From Alphaproteobacteria bacterium LSUCC0396 (GTDB lineage Bacteria > Pseudomonadota > Alphaproteobacteria > Puniceispirillales > Puniceispirillaceae): a DNA stretch of 64,000 nucleotides. The stretch lies in assembly GCA_041228345.1 (NCBI GenBank), contig CP166131.1:1-64000 (forward strand). Reading direction: 5' to 3'. Positions 8,705 to 17,510 of the stretch are shown piece after piece (positions within the stretch are counted from its first letter, which is position 1; the number at the start of each line of letters is the position of its first letter). The position numbers were made by a program, and so were the translations under genes. The notes below the pieces were generated by a model that was given only the letters and a program-made list of their open reading frames with translations, made no database searches and was not told where the DNA came from.

Positions 8705-9319
8705 ATGTTGATTTTTTATTACGCGAAAAGTTCTGCGGCCTATGCTCCGCACATATTGCTTGAGGACATTGGCGTTGACTATAAAGCAGTCCGCATTGAT
8801 TTCACGACGAATGAACAGCAATCGCCAGCCTATCTCAATATCAATCCCAAGGGACGATTGCCCGCACTTGTAACCGAAAAGGGCATTTTAACCGAAACGC
8901 CGGCAATCCTTGCCTATCTTGCGCACCGGTTTCCCGAACATGATCTTGCGCCAACTGATCCGTTTGAGTTTGCCATCGCGCAATCCATCAACAGCTATAT
9001 GGCCTCAACCGTCCATGTTGCGCACGCGCACAAGCATCGGGGCGCACGCTGGGCTGATGATGCGGCGGCACACCAGTCGATGCGTGCCAAGGTCAAAGAA
9101 AACATGACTGAATGTGCACGGATGATTGAAACGCATTATTTGAACGGGCCTTTTGTGCTTGGTGATAAGTTTTCCTTTTGCGATCCCTATATGGCGTTGG
9201 TAACGCGCTGGTTTGGTGATGACGGGGTGGATCTGACGCCATTTCCAAAAATAAGGGCACATGATGCGTTGATGCGGGCGCGCCCTTCAATGCAGCGCGT
9301 ACTCGAGCTTCACGCCTAG
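8705..9319 (+). CDS. Glutathione S-transferase family protein
   Basis: A 204-aa cytosolic-type GST. The N-terminal thioredoxin-like half begins LIFYYAKSSAAYAPHI, where a Ser or Tyr would activate the glutathione thiol. NPKGRLPALVT and the glutathione-binding LTETPAILAYLAHRFP (about residues 61-78) follow. The C-terminal half is helical and carries the N-capping motif GDKFSFCDPYM. It sits within the plus-strand acid-sugar run, 45 bases after the LDH2-type gene. GSTs in catabolic operons often act in dehalogenation or isomerisation, but this one may be a general detoxification enzyme. Nothing specific can be read. Confidence 0.87.
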   Translation: MLIFYYAKSSAAYAPHILLEDIGVDYKAVRIDFTTNEQQSPAYLNINPKGRLPALVTEKGILTETPAILAYLAHRFPEHDLAPTDPFEFAIAQSINSYMASTVHVAHAHKHRGARWADDAAAHQSMRAKVKENMTECARMIETHYLNGPFVLGDKFSFCDPYMALVTRWFGDDGVDLTPFPKIRAHDALMRARPSMQRVLELHA

Positions 9320-9443
9320 CAACCATTGCAGCTTTGCCATCTGGTAGGGGCAGGACTTCATACTAGAAGTTACGCGCCAGCATGATATGCTGGCCCCGCC
9401 TGACGGTTTTGCGGGGTTACATAATAAAGGATGGATCGGCACG

Positions 9444-10697
9444 ATGTTGCTTGGCTGTATTGGAGATGATTTTACCGGGTCAAGCGACCTTGCCAACACA
9501 TTGGCCAAGGCTGGAATGGCGGTTGTACAATATAGCGGCGTGCCATCGGTGCCTGCGCCAGCCGCCGTTGAGGCAGGTGTAGTTGCGCTAAAATCGCGAT
9601 CTATCCCTGCAGCCGAGGCCATTCGGCAGTCACTTGATGCTTTGAAATGGCTGCAAGATCAGGGCTGTAAGCAGTTTTTCTTTAAATATTGTTCAACATT
9701 CGACTCCACCGATGAGGGCAATATTGGCCCCGTCGCCGAAGCGTTGGCAGCGGCACTTTCGGCCGATCAGGTGATCGTCTGTCCAGCCTTTCCTGGAACC
9801 GGACGCGCGGTATTCCAAGGTCATTTATTTGTCAAAGACCAACTGCTATCAGACAGCCCGATGAAAGACCATCCGCTGACGCCAATGCGCGATGCTGATT
9901 TACGCCGTGTCCTTGCCCGCCAGACCCGTGGTGCGGTCGGCCATGTCCCCATGACAATTGTAACAGCGGGCAGTGATGCAATCCGAAAGGCACTGGCCGC
10001 GCAGGCGCAGCAAAACCGCAAATTGATTGTGGTTGACGCGATCCATGACGATGATTTGCTGGCAATTGGCGCGGCGGCGCGTGATTCGGTTTTGGTTACG
10101 GGCGGTTCGGGTGTCGCAATGGGGTTACCGGCAAATTTTGCCACGGCCGGTTTGATATCAGGCGCAAAGACCGAGTGGCAGGGGCAGGCCGGGCGCTGTG
10201 CTGTACTAAGCGGATCTTGTTCTGAGGCAACGCGTAACCAGCTGGCCGTTCACGCTAAGACCAGCGCGCAATTTGAAATTGATGTTGCGCGCGTTATGCG
10301 CGATGAGATAACGCCGGATGCGCTGGTTAGCTGGGTTTTGGCCGCGGATGGGGTGCCGGTTCTATATTCATCAGCCTCGCCGCAATCGGTGCAGGCGGTA
10401 CAGGCTGAATTTGGCGTCACGGCTGTGGCGGAACGGCTTGATCGTCTCTTTGGCGATCTTGCCAAAGCACTTGTTGCAGCGGGGATTGAACGGCTGGTTG
10501 TTGCTGGCGGCGAGACCTCAGGTGCGGTGGTCGAGGCCTTGGGGCTGACTGCATTGTCAATGGGGCCGGAGATTGATCCAGGTGTGCCGGCGATGCGTGC
10601 CGGACCCAATCTGACGATCGCTCTGAAATCAGGAAATTTTGGGGCTGATGATTTCTTTTTGAAGGCAGCGGCGGTTTTGGCGGGTGACACAGGATGA
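9444..10697 (+). CDS. otnK: Four-carbon acid sugar kinase (DUF1537 family)
   Basis: A 417-aa DUF1537 protein. Members phosphorylate 3-oxo-tetronates (some act on threonate or erythronate) with ATP. The N-terminal substrate-binding domain opens with CIGDDFTGSSDLANTLA (GDDFTG at 7-12), and FKYCSTFDST follows. FVCPAFPGTGR is represented by IVCPAFPGTGRAVFQGHLFV. The C-terminal nucleotide-binding domain ends with VVAGGETSGAVVEALG. I chose the ATG at 9444, because the conserved domain begins there; the upstream in-frame extension from 9387 is not conserved-looking. Its stop codon overlaps the start of the class II aldolase gene (ATGA), so the two are translationally coupled. That pair is the standard OtnK-OtnC module, which makes this assignment strong. 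Confidence 0.9.
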   Translation: MLLGCIGDDFTGSSDLANTLAKAGMAVVQYSGVPSVPAPAAVEAGVVALKSRSIPAAEAIRQSLDALKWLQDQGCKQFFFKYCSTFDSTDEGNIGPVAEALAAALSADQVIVCPAFPGTGRAVFQGHLFVKDQLLSDSPMKDHPLTPMRDADLRRVLARQTRGAVGHVPMTIVTAGSDAIRKALAAQAQQNRKLIVVDAIHDDDLLAIGAAARDSVLVTGGSGVAMGLPANFATAGLISGAKTEWQGQAGRCAVLSGSCSEATRNQLAVHAKTSAQFEIDVARVMRDEITPDALVSWVLAADGVPVLYSSASPQSVQAVQAEFGVTAVAERLDRLFGDLAKALVAAGIERLVVAGGETSGAVVEALGLTALSMGPEIDPGVPAMRAGPNLTIALKSGNFGADDFFLKAAAVLAGDTG

Positions 10698-11338
10698 ATG
10701 AATCACAGATACGCGAGCAGATATGCCTGCTGGCAAAATCAATGTTTGACCGCGGGTTAACCGTTGGGTCCAGTGGCAATATATCGGTGCGTTGCAATGA
10801 CGGCGGGCTGCTTGTAACGCCGACCGACAGCTGCTTTGGCAGGTTAGATCCGGCAACGCTAAGTCGGTTTGATGCTGCTGGTAAGCTGATTTCTGGTGAG
10901 ACGCCAACCAAGGAAATGCCGCTTCACGCCGCTTTTTACGAGACCCGTTCAAAGGCTGGGGCGGTTGTGCATCTTCATTCGACCCATTCAGTTGCCTTAT
11001 CGACCTTGCCGGTCGATGATGCTGACAATTTTCTGCCACCTGTGACTGCCTATTCGATAATGCGGCTTGGCAAGGTTGCATTGCTGCCTTATTTCCGACC
11101 GGGTGATGCGGCGGTTGCCAATGCAATCAGGGGGCTGGCCGGAAAACACAGTGCGGTAATGCTGGCTAATCATGGGCCGGTTGTGGCGGGCAAGGGCTTA
11201 GAGGCCGCGGTCTATGCGATTGAAGAATTGGAAGAAACCGCTAGGCTGGCGCTATTATTGCGCGGCCTTCCGGCGCGTGGGCTTGATGCGGCGCAAATTC
11301 GCGATGTTGTTACCCATTTTGATGTCGACTGGGACTAA
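10694..11338 (+). CDS. otnC: Class II aldolase/adducin family, 3-oxo-tetronate-4-phosphate decarboxylase type
   Basis: A 214-aa class II aldolase-fold protein. In OtnK-OtnC modules this partner decarboxylates 3-oxo-tetronate 4-phosphate to dihydroxyacetone phosphate. Visible features are the GSSGNIS phosphate-binding loop (25-31), the acidic residue in PTKEMPLH (E74), the metal ligands H93 and H95 in HLHSTHS, and the third histidine H160 in ANHGP. The length agrees with the family. It overlaps otnK by four bases. This is the last gene of the plus-strand run; the next gene, a quinone oxidoreductase homologue, is convergent. A fuculose-phosphate aldolase-type role is the main alternative, but the kinase partner argues for the decarboxylase. 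Confidence 0.9.
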   Translation: MNESQIREQICLLAKSMFDRGLTVGSSGNISVRCNDGGLLVTPTDSCFGRLDPATLSRFDAAGKLISGETPTKEMPLHAAFYETRSKAGAVVHLHSTHSVALSTLPVDDADNFLPPVTAYSIMRLGKVALLPYFRPGDAAVANAIRGLAGKHSAVMLANHGPVVAGKGLEAAVYAIEELEETARLALLLRGLPARGLDAAQIRDVVTHFDVDWD

Positions 11339-11420
11339 CTGAAATGCGGCCAGACGCGCCGCAAATAGTCCCCGTCAACAACCCCCGTCAACAGCCCGTT
11401 TTACCAGCCCCTAAACCGCC

Positions 11421-12413
11421 CTAAAGCGTTAGTAGAATTTTCCCGCGCTGGCTTCCGGACTCCATTAATTCATGCGCCTTAGCGGCATCAGCAAGAGGAA
11501 ATCTGGTAAAGGTTGTTGCGCGTAATTTGGCTGGTTTTGCGGCGAAAAACGGCCACACCATTTTTTGCAAATCCGTAGCAACAGCCGATTTGAATGCCTC
11601 TGGCCTTGAGCGCAAGGTTGATCCGGTTAGGGTAAGGCGTTTTAGCATCACCGGCATCAGATCAAGTTCCATTTTTGAGCCAAGATTAAACGCCAGCTGG
11701 ATAATGCGCGCATCTGCCTGCGCTGCTTTGATGTTGCGCGCGACATACTCACCGCCAATGATATCAAGAATGATATCGGCACCGCCAGTCTCACGCAGAA
11801 TGGGTACAAAATCATCTTGCTTGAAATTAATGGCGCGTTTTGCCCCCAGATCTTCGCAATAGGCGCAGGCGTCGGGTGAGTCTGCGGTGGTGTATATTTG
11901 CAGTCCCATCGCTGCACCGATCTGGATTGCGGTAGAACCAATACCGCCGGCACCGCCATGCACAAGAAAGATACCGTTCTCTTTTAGCTGATGTCCAAAG
12001 AACACATTGGACCAAACGGTGAAATAGGTTTCTGGCAGGCCAGCGGCGTCAATCTCGTCAACCCCCTCGGGGATCGGCAGGCAATGGCTGGCATTCACGG
12101 CGACATATTCAGCATAGCCCCCGCCATTGGTTAACGCACAAACCCGGTCGCCGATCGCCCACGCCGTTTGCGCGCTGCCAAGCGCAACAATCTCGCCAGA
12201 TACCTCCAAGCCCAATAGATCTGAGGCGCCCTTTGGCGGGGGGTAATGACCGCGACGCTGAACAAGGTCGGGTCCGTTTACACCCGCGGCGGTTACTTTG
12301 ATCACCACTTCGCCGGCGGTGGGCGCTGGAACGTCGCGCCTGCCAGTGATCAGAACATCAGGGCCGCCAGCTTCGCGCATTTCGATGACGGTCATTTGCG
12401 ATGGTAGGCTCAT
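11421..12413 (-). CDS. NAD(P)H quinone oxidoreductase, zinc-independent medium-chain dehydrogenase (PIG3/Qor type)
   Basis: A 330-aa medium-chain dehydrogenase/reductase. The GroES-like N-terminal domain carries GVNGPDLVQRRGHYPPP and GLEVSGEIVALG. The Rossmann domain shows VHGGAGGIGSTAIQIGAA near residue 150. The structural and catalytic zinc cysteines of alcohol dehydrogenases are absent, and the ATTFTRFPLADAAKAHELMESG tail is typical of TP53I3-like quinone reductases. It would reduce quinones or reactive carbonyls with NADPH in the cytoplasm. It is convergent with otnC and divergent from the NAD-formate dehydrogenase operon. The intergenic sequence upstream of otnC's stop and this gene's stop contains a short duplication of CCCGTCAACA. 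Confidence 0.87.
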   Translation of the reverse strand: MSLPSQMTVIEMREAGGPDVLITGRRDVPAPTAGEVVIKVTAAGVNGPDLVQRRGHYPPPKGASDLLGLEVSGEIVALGSAQTAWAIGDRVCALTNGGGYAEYVAVNASHCLPIPEGVDEIDAAGLPETYFTVWSNVFFGHQLKENGIFLVHGGAGGIGSTAIQIGAAMGLQIYTTADSPDACAYCEDLGAKRAINFKQDDFVPILRETGGADIILDIIGGEYVARNIKAAQADARIIQLAFNLGSKMELDLMPVMLKRLTLTGSTLRSRPEAFKSAVATDLQKMVWPFFAAKPAKLRATTFTRFPLADAAKAHELMESGSQRGKILLTL

Positions 12414-12732
12414 AATGCATCCTTCTCTGATCGGCAGGGTGAGCTTGGTTCTAGATTTTAAACATGGTTTGGTGTTTTTGAAAAACCACGATAGGGGTAT
12501 GTGGTAGCGCAGCCATAATTATCCGTCAATTCTTGGCTTGGCACCGATTTCTAAAAGATTTTTTTTGCAGGTTAGAATTTGTCGCTTTCTGTATGCATAT
12601 GGTGTCGCTGGTGAATTAGGGTACAAGCGCTATCACTTCGTTGTAGAAGAATTTTTTTCTGGTATACCAAATATTGTATTTGACGGCGCGGGCGTGAAAT
12701 GTGACACTTTAGATGCAATTTAGGAGAGTTAA
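12414..12732. promoter_or_regulatory. Divergent intergenic region upstream of the NAD-formate dehydrogenase operon
   Basis: This 319-base region separates the minus-strand qor homologue from the plus-strand formate dehydrogenase genes. It holds a perfect TGGTATACCA palindrome (12660-12669) followed by a TTGACG hexamer at 12680, a possible -35 element, and a TAGGAGAG ribosome binding site before the GTG at 12733. Short open frames here look accidental and have no start signals. Confidence 0.5.
12660..12669. promoter_or_regulatory. TGGTATACCA palindrome, candidate FadR-type GntR operator
   Basis: A perfect 10-bp palindrome 63 bases before the formate dehydrogenase start. The FadR subgroup of GntR regulators commonly binds palindromes with GT...AC half-sites, and the FCD-type regulator encoded at 21.2 kb has the same sequence in its own promoter region. 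Assignment of the regulator is an inference. Confidence 0.6.
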
Positions 12733-14424
12733 GTGGATACTTTTGACGGCGATATCGGCGTATGGAAATCGGCTCCCGGAAAAGGGCGTAAAACCCCAAA
12801 AGGGCGTCAGGTTGACGATGGTGCATTGGGTGAGGTTCGGGCGCTTTTAGGCGACCGGCCGCGGCGGCGGGACTTGCTCATCGAGCATCTGCACCTCATT
12901 CAAGATCACTGCGGCCATCTCAGCGTGGCGCATCTCAATGCGCTGGCTGATGAAATGCGTTTGGCGCAAAGCGAAGTCTATGAAGTCGCAACCTTTTACG
13001 CGCATTTTGACGTTGTGAAAGACGGCGAAACGCCACCGCCAGCCCTGACTATTCGGGTTTGCGACTCGTTGTCATGTGAGTTGGCCGGGGCGCAGGCGCT
13101 AAAATCGGCACTTGAGGACGGGCTTGATCCGGCCAAAGTGCGCGTATTGCGGGCACCGTGCATGGGGCGCTGTGATACCGCGCCAGTGCTTGAAATTGGG
13201 CATAACCACATCGATTTTGCCACACCTGAAAAGGTTGAGGCGGCGATTGCGGCTGATGATACGCATCCGCACATGACCGATTATCAGGATCTGGCAGCTT
13301 ACCGCGCGACCGGGGGGTATGAGCAGCTGGTGTCGCTGCGCCAAGATGGCGATTGGGCGGCAGTTCAGAATCTGGTAAATCAGAGCGGCCTTCGCGGGCT
13401 TGGCGGTGCGGGCTTTCCGTCGGGCAAGAAATGGGGCTTTGTTCGTGCAGCCGAAGGGCCGCGCTATCTTGCGGTCAATGGTGACGAGGGTGAGCCGGGT
13501 ACATTCAAAGACCGATACTATCTTGAGCGAACCCCGCATTTGTTCCTTGAGGGGATGCTAATTGCCGCATGGGCAGTCGAGGCTGATACCTGTTTTATCT
13601 ATATGCGGGATGAATATCCGGTTGTTCTGAAAATTCTGGCCAACGAGATTGCGGCGTTAGAAGCTGCGGGACTGGTGCCCGAGGGTTATATTGACCTTCG
13701 TCGCGGGGCGGGTGCCTATATCTGCGGTGAAGAAAGCGCAATGATCGAATCCATCGAGGGTAAGCGCGGTTTGCCGCGGCACCGCCCGCCCTATGTGGCG
13801 CAGGTGGGAATTTTTGATCGGCCAACATTGGTTCACAATATCGAAACCTTGCACTGGATTGCGCGGGTTTGCCGCGAGGGGCCAGAGGTGCTGTCGTCAG
13901 TTGAAAAGAATGGCCGCGTTGGATTGCGCAGCTATTCGGTTTCGGGACGGGTTACTAATCCGGGCGTGCATCTTTTGCCCGCCGGATCGACCATCACGGA
14001 CATCATCGAGGCGGCTGGTGGCATGGCCGAAGGTCACGTCTTTAAGGCCTATCAACCCGGTGGGCCATCATCGGGTCTTTTGCCGGCCAGTTTAAATGAT
14101 GTGCCGCTTGATTTTGATACATTGCAGCCGCACGGCACCTTTATCGGATCGGCCGCTGTTGTGGTGTTGTCTGATCAGGATCGGGTACGTGATGCGGCGC
14201 TGAATATGCTGCGGTTTTTCGAAGATGAAAGCTGCGGTCAATGCACGCCATGTCGCACCGGATGTGGCAAGGCCGTGCAGCTCATGCAGGCCGACAAGTG
14301 GGATCAGCCGCTGTTGAATGATCTGTGTGATGTGATGCAGGACGCATCTATCTGCGGATTGGGACAGGCTGCTCCTAACCCTATTCGTTTGACGATGAAA
14401 CATTTCTCTGAAGAAGTTAGCTGA
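12733..14424 (+). CDS. NAD-dependent formate dehydrogenase, fused gamma-beta (NuoE/NuoF-like) subunit
   Basis: A 563-aa diaphorase subunit that passes electrons from formate oxidation to NAD+ in the cytoplasm. Residues ~25-165 are NuoE-like and bind one [2Fe-2S] cluster; the ligands lie in CDSLSCE and APCMGRCD. Residues ~190-540 are NuoF-like. They show the NADH/FMN segments GLGGAGFPSGKKW, NGDEGEPGTFKDRY and GAGAYICGEESAMIESIEG, then the [4Fe-4S] motif ESCGQCTPCRTGC with a later cysteine. In many bacteria these are two genes (FdsG and FdsB); here they are fused. The GTG start has TAGGAG seven bases upstream. The alpha-subunit gene begins seven bases after the stop. A TGGTATACCA operator candidate precedes the gene. 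Complex I subunits are excluded, because no other nuo genes are present and the partner is a molybdopterin enzyme. Confidence 0.92.
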   Translation: MDTFDGDIGVWKSAPGKGRKTPKGRQVDDGALGEVRALLGDRPRRRDLLIEHLHLIQDHCGHLSVAHLNALADEMRLAQSEVYEVATFYAHFDVVKDGETPPPALTIRVCDSLSCELAGAQALKSALEDGLDPAKVRVLRAPCMGRCDTAPVLEIGHNHIDFATPEKVEAAIAADDTHPHMTDYQDLAAYRATGGYEQLVSLRQDGDWAAVQNLVNQSGLRGLGGAGFPSGKKWGFVRAAEGPRYLAVNGDEGEPGTFKDRYYLERTPHLFLEGMLIAAWAVEADTCFIYMRDEYPVVLKILANEIAALEAAGLVPEGYIDLRRGAGAYICGEESAMIESIEGKRGLPRHRPPYVAQVGIFDRPTLVHNIETLHWIARVCREGPEVLSSVEKNGRVGLRSYSVSGRVTNPGVHLLPAGSTITDIIEAAGGMAEGHVFKAYQPGGPSSGLLPASLNDVPLDFDTLQPHGTFIGSAAVVVLSDQDRVRDAALNMLRFFEDESCGQCTPCRTGCGKAVQLMQADKWDQPLLNDLCDVMQDASICGLGQAAPNPIRLTMKHFSEEVS

Positions 14425-14431
14425 GGCTCAC

Positions 14432-17215
14432 ATGCTCGATTCAACGCCGCAAAAAACTGTAACCATTAAACTGGATGGCAAGGATGTTTCCGTGCCAGAA
14501 GGCGCCACCATCTGGGAAGCGGCACAAGCTCAGGGTACTTTGATTCCGCACCTGTGTCACAAGCCAGAGCCCGGATATCGCTCCGACGGCAATTGCCGTG
14601 CTTGCATGGTTGAGATTGAGGGAGAGCGCGTCTTGGCGGCATCTTGTATCCGGCCTGTGCAGGATGGCATGGTCGTGCATACAGCGAGTGAGCGTGCCGA
14701 GAAATCGCGGGCGCTGGTGGTAGAGCTATTGGCCGCTGATCAGCCTGAGCAGCCGCATGACGCATCGTCGCATTTTCTTGATATGGCGGCATTAAATGGG
14801 GTGTCGGAAAGCCGATTTCCGGCGCGTGATGCTTGCCATGTGCCGCTGCTAGATGACAGTCACGTCGCAATGAGTGTCAATCTTGATGCTTGTATCCATT
14901 GTAACTTGTGCGTTCGGGCTTGCCGTGAAGTGCAGGTGAATGATGTTATTGGCATGGCGGGTCGCGGTCTTAATGCCGAGATCGTATTTGATATGAATGA
15001 TCCAATGGGGCAATCGACCTGTGTGGCGTGCGGTGAGTGCGTTCAGGCCTGTCCAACCGGGGCGCTGATGCCAGCCAGCGTTCTTGATGACGCGCAGCAT
15101 GGTGACAGCAAGGATTATGACCGCGAGGTTCAGTCGGTGTGCCCATATTGCGGCGTTGGTTGTCAATTATCCTTCAAGATCAAGGATGATGAAATCAAAT
15201 ATGTCGAAGGGATAAATGGCCCGGCTAACGAAAACCGGCTATGCGTGAAGGGGCGGTTTGGTTTTGACTATGTGCATCACGATCACCGCTTGACCAAACC
15301 ATTGATCCGGCGTGAAGATGCGCCAGTAAAAGGGCTGAATGTCGATCCGTCAAACCCTTGGACGCATTTCCGTGAAGCCAGTTGGGACGAGGCGTTAGAT
15401 ATCGCTGCCAAGGGGTTTATCCGGCATCGTGATATTTCGGGCAAGCGCATTGCTGGTTTTGGCTCGGCCAAATGCTCGAACGAAGAGGCATATCTTTTCC
15501 AAAAGATGATCCGGCAAGGATTTGGCCATAATAACGTCGATCATTGTACCCGTCTTTGCCATGCGTCGTCGGTCGCGGCTTTATTGGAAAATGTTGGCTC
15601 GGCAGCGGTGACTGCTACCTTTAATGAAATCGAAAATGCCGATGTTGCAATTGTGATCGGTGCGAATCCAACCGAGAACCATCCGGTTGCCGCAACCTAT
15701 TTCAAACAATTTGCCAAGCGTGGCGGCAAGCTGATCGTTATGGATCCGCGCGGACAAGGGCTAAAGCGTCATGCAACGCATATGCTGCAATTCCGCCCGG
15801 GCGCAGATGTGTCGATGCTGAACGCGATTATGAATGTGATCGTCGAAGAAGGCCTTTATGACCAGCAATATATCGACAGCTTTACCGAAAACTGGGATGA
15901 AATGAAGGCGCATCTAAAGGCGTTTTCACCCGAAAAAATGGCTGAATTCTGCGGTATTGATGCCAAGACTTTGCGTGCTGTCGCGCGTGATTTTGCAGGT
16001 GCCAAATCAGCGATGATTTTCTGGGGAATGGGGGTCTCACAGCATATTCATGGCACTGATAACTCGCGGTGCCTGATCTCGCTGGCGCTGATGTGCGGGC
16101 AGGTTGGGCGTCCTGGAACAGGCTTGCATCCATTGCGTGGTCAGAACAATGTTCAAGGGGCGTCAGACGCGGGGTTAATCCCGATGTTCCTGCCAGATTA
16201 TCAGAGTGTGACCGATGATGGCGTGCGCTCGGCCTTTAATGAAATCTGGAATTCGGAGATGATCGCGCCGGAAAAGGGCCTGACCGTTACTGAAATCATG
16301 GATGCAATTCATGATGGTGACATCACCTCGATGTATGTTCTGGGTGAAAATCCAGCAATGTCTGATCCTGACGCCGATCATGCGCGCGCCGCATTGGCCA
16401 AGCTGGATCATTTGGTTGTGCAGGATATCTTCCTGACCGAGACGGCGAATTATGCCGATGTCATCTTGCCAGCTTCGGCGTGGGCTGAAAAAACTGGCAC
16501 GGTTACCAATACCAACCGTCAAGTACAGATGGGGCGTCCAGCAATTGCACCGCCGGGTGATGCACGTGAAGATTGGTGGATTATCGTTGAATTGGCCAAA
16601 CGGATTGGTCTTGACTGGAATTACGCGCATCCGCGTGAGGTGTTTGCCGAAATGAAACTGTCAATGAAGTCGCTTGACAACATCACGTGGGATCGTCTGG
16701 CGGCAGAAAATGTAGTTACCTATCCATCGCTTGATGAGACTGATCCGGGGCAGCCGATTGTCTTTGGTGACGGGTTCCCGCGGCATGAGGGGCGGGCACG
16801 CTTTACCCCGGCCAGCATTATTCCGCCTGCGGAAACGCCAGATACAGACTATCCGATGATCCTGACAACGGGGCGTCAGCTTGAACATTGGCATACCGGT
16901 TCGATGACCCGCCGCGCCACTGTTCTTGATGCTGTCGAGCCGCAAGCAAATGCGTCATTGAATCCGCGCACCTTGCGTAAACTCGGTGTTGAGGCAGGGG
17001 ATATGGTTACGATTGAAACGCGGCGTGGGGCGATTTCAATCATGGCACGGGCTGACCGTGCGGTTGCCGAGGATATGGTTTTTGTGCCGTTCGCCTATGT
17101 TGAGGCAGCAGCCAATATCCTCACAAATCCGGTGGTTGATCCCTTTGGGAAAATCCCTGAATTCAAATTTGCTGCGTGTCGGGTTTTAGCGTCTGTTAGC
17201 GTAGCGGCTGAGTAA
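14432..17215 (+). CDS. NAD-dependent formate dehydrogenase, catalytic alpha subunit (FdsA/FdhF type)
   Basis: A 927-aa Mo/W-bisMGD formate dehydrogenase that oxidises formate to CO2. The N-terminal NuoG-like part binds [2Fe-2S] through C42, C55, C58 and C72. CxxCxxC sets for two [4Fe-4S] clusters follow (HCNLCVRAC and CVACGECVQAC). The catalytic core begins with CPYCGVGC at 237-244 ([4Fe-4S]). The metal ligand is Cys376 followed by His377 in TRLCHAS, so this is the cysteine form, not the selenocysteine form. HIHGTDNSR and GLHPLRGQNNVQGASD are standard cofactor-binding blocks. There is no Tat signal, so the enzyme is cytoplasmic. It forms a two-gene operon with the beta subunit and ends at a strong terminator. 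No fdhD or small FdsD-like gene is adjacent; those must be elsewhere. Confidence 0.94.
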   Translation: MLDSTPQKTVTIKLDGKDVSVPEGATIWEAAQAQGTLIPHLCHKPEPGYRSDGNCRACMVEIEGERVLAASCIRPVQDGMVVHTASERAEKSRALVVELLAADQPEQPHDASSHFLDMAALNGVSESRFPARDACHVPLLDDSHVAMSVNLDACIHCNLCVRACREVQVNDVIGMAGRGLNAEIVFDMNDPMGQSTCVACGECVQACPTGALMPASVLDDAQHGDSKDYDREVQSVCPYCGVGCQLSFKIKDDEIKYVEGINGPANENRLCVKGRFGFDYVHHDHRLTKPLIRREDAPVKGLNVDPSNPWTHFREASWDEALDIAAKGFIRHRDISGKRIAGFGSAKCSNEEAYLFQKMIRQGFGHNNVDHCTRLCHASSVAALLENVGSAAVTATFNEIENADVAIVIGANPTENHPVAATYFKQFAKRGGKLIVMDPRGQGLKRHATHMLQFRPGADVSMLNAIMNVIVEEGLYDQQYIDSFTENWDEMKAHLKAFSPEKMAEFCGIDAKTLRAVARDFAGAKSAMIFWGMGVSQHIHGTDNSRCLISLALMCGQVGRPGTGLHPLRGQNNVQGASDAGLIPMFLPDYQSVTDDGVRSAFNEIWNSEMIAPEKGLTVTEIMDAIHDGDITSMYVLGENPAMSDPDADHARAALAKLDHLVVQDIFLTETANYADVILPASAWAEKTGTVTNTNRQVQMGRPAIAPPGDAREDWWIIVELAKRIGLDWNYAHPREVFAEMKLSMKSLDNITWDRLAAENVVTYPSLDETDPGQPIVFGDGFPRHEGRARFTPASIIPPAETPDTDYPMILTTGRQLEHWHTGSMTRRATVLDAVEPQANASLNPRTLRKLGVEAGDMVTIETRRGAISIMARADRAVAEDMVFVPFAYVEAAANILTNPVVDPFGKIPEFKFAACRVLASVSVAAE

Positions 17216-17240
17216 TTCTCTAAAGTTGATTGCAGGAACG

Positions 17241-17288
17241 GCCCCTGATTGCCCTCTTTTTATAAGAGTGTGATCAGGGGCTTTTCTT
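17241..17288 (+). terminator. Rho-independent terminator of the NAD-formate dehydrogenase operon
   Basis: GCCCCTGAT (17241-17249) pairs with ATCAGGGGC (17273-17281) and is followed by TTTTCTTT. It lies 25 bases after the alpha-subunit stop. Confidence 0.85.
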
Positions 17289-17361
17289 TGATGAAAGCCG
17301 AATTTCGCCCATGCTAATCCCGCATGTGAGTTTGCGGTAAACCGATTAAGTAAAAAGAAAA

Positions 17362-17376
17362 TGTAAAAATTTTACA
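17362..17376. promoter_or_regulatory. Perfect palindrome TGTAAAA-A-TTTTACA
   Basis: A 15-base perfect inverted repeat (7-bp arms, one central base) in an AT-rich stretch. It is about 135 bases before the reductase-like gene at 17511. It looks like an operator for a dimeric repressor or activator; I do not know which. Confidence 0.45.
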
Positions 17377-17510
17377 ATTTTCAAATTTTCACTATTTTCC
17401 TTTTGATCTGAGGTGCCGGCCAGTACAACGAATGAGGTAGGGGCGTGAAGCTGCCGTAATTCGGCTTTTGCTTTTGCTGATCGTTATGAAAGAAAAGGGA
17501 GATTAGTGAC

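Noticed and set aside
12538-12723. 61-codon open frame upstream of the NAD-formate dehydrogenase genes
   Set aside because: It covers the TGGTATACCA palindrome and likely promoter, has no start signal and looks like accidental coding.
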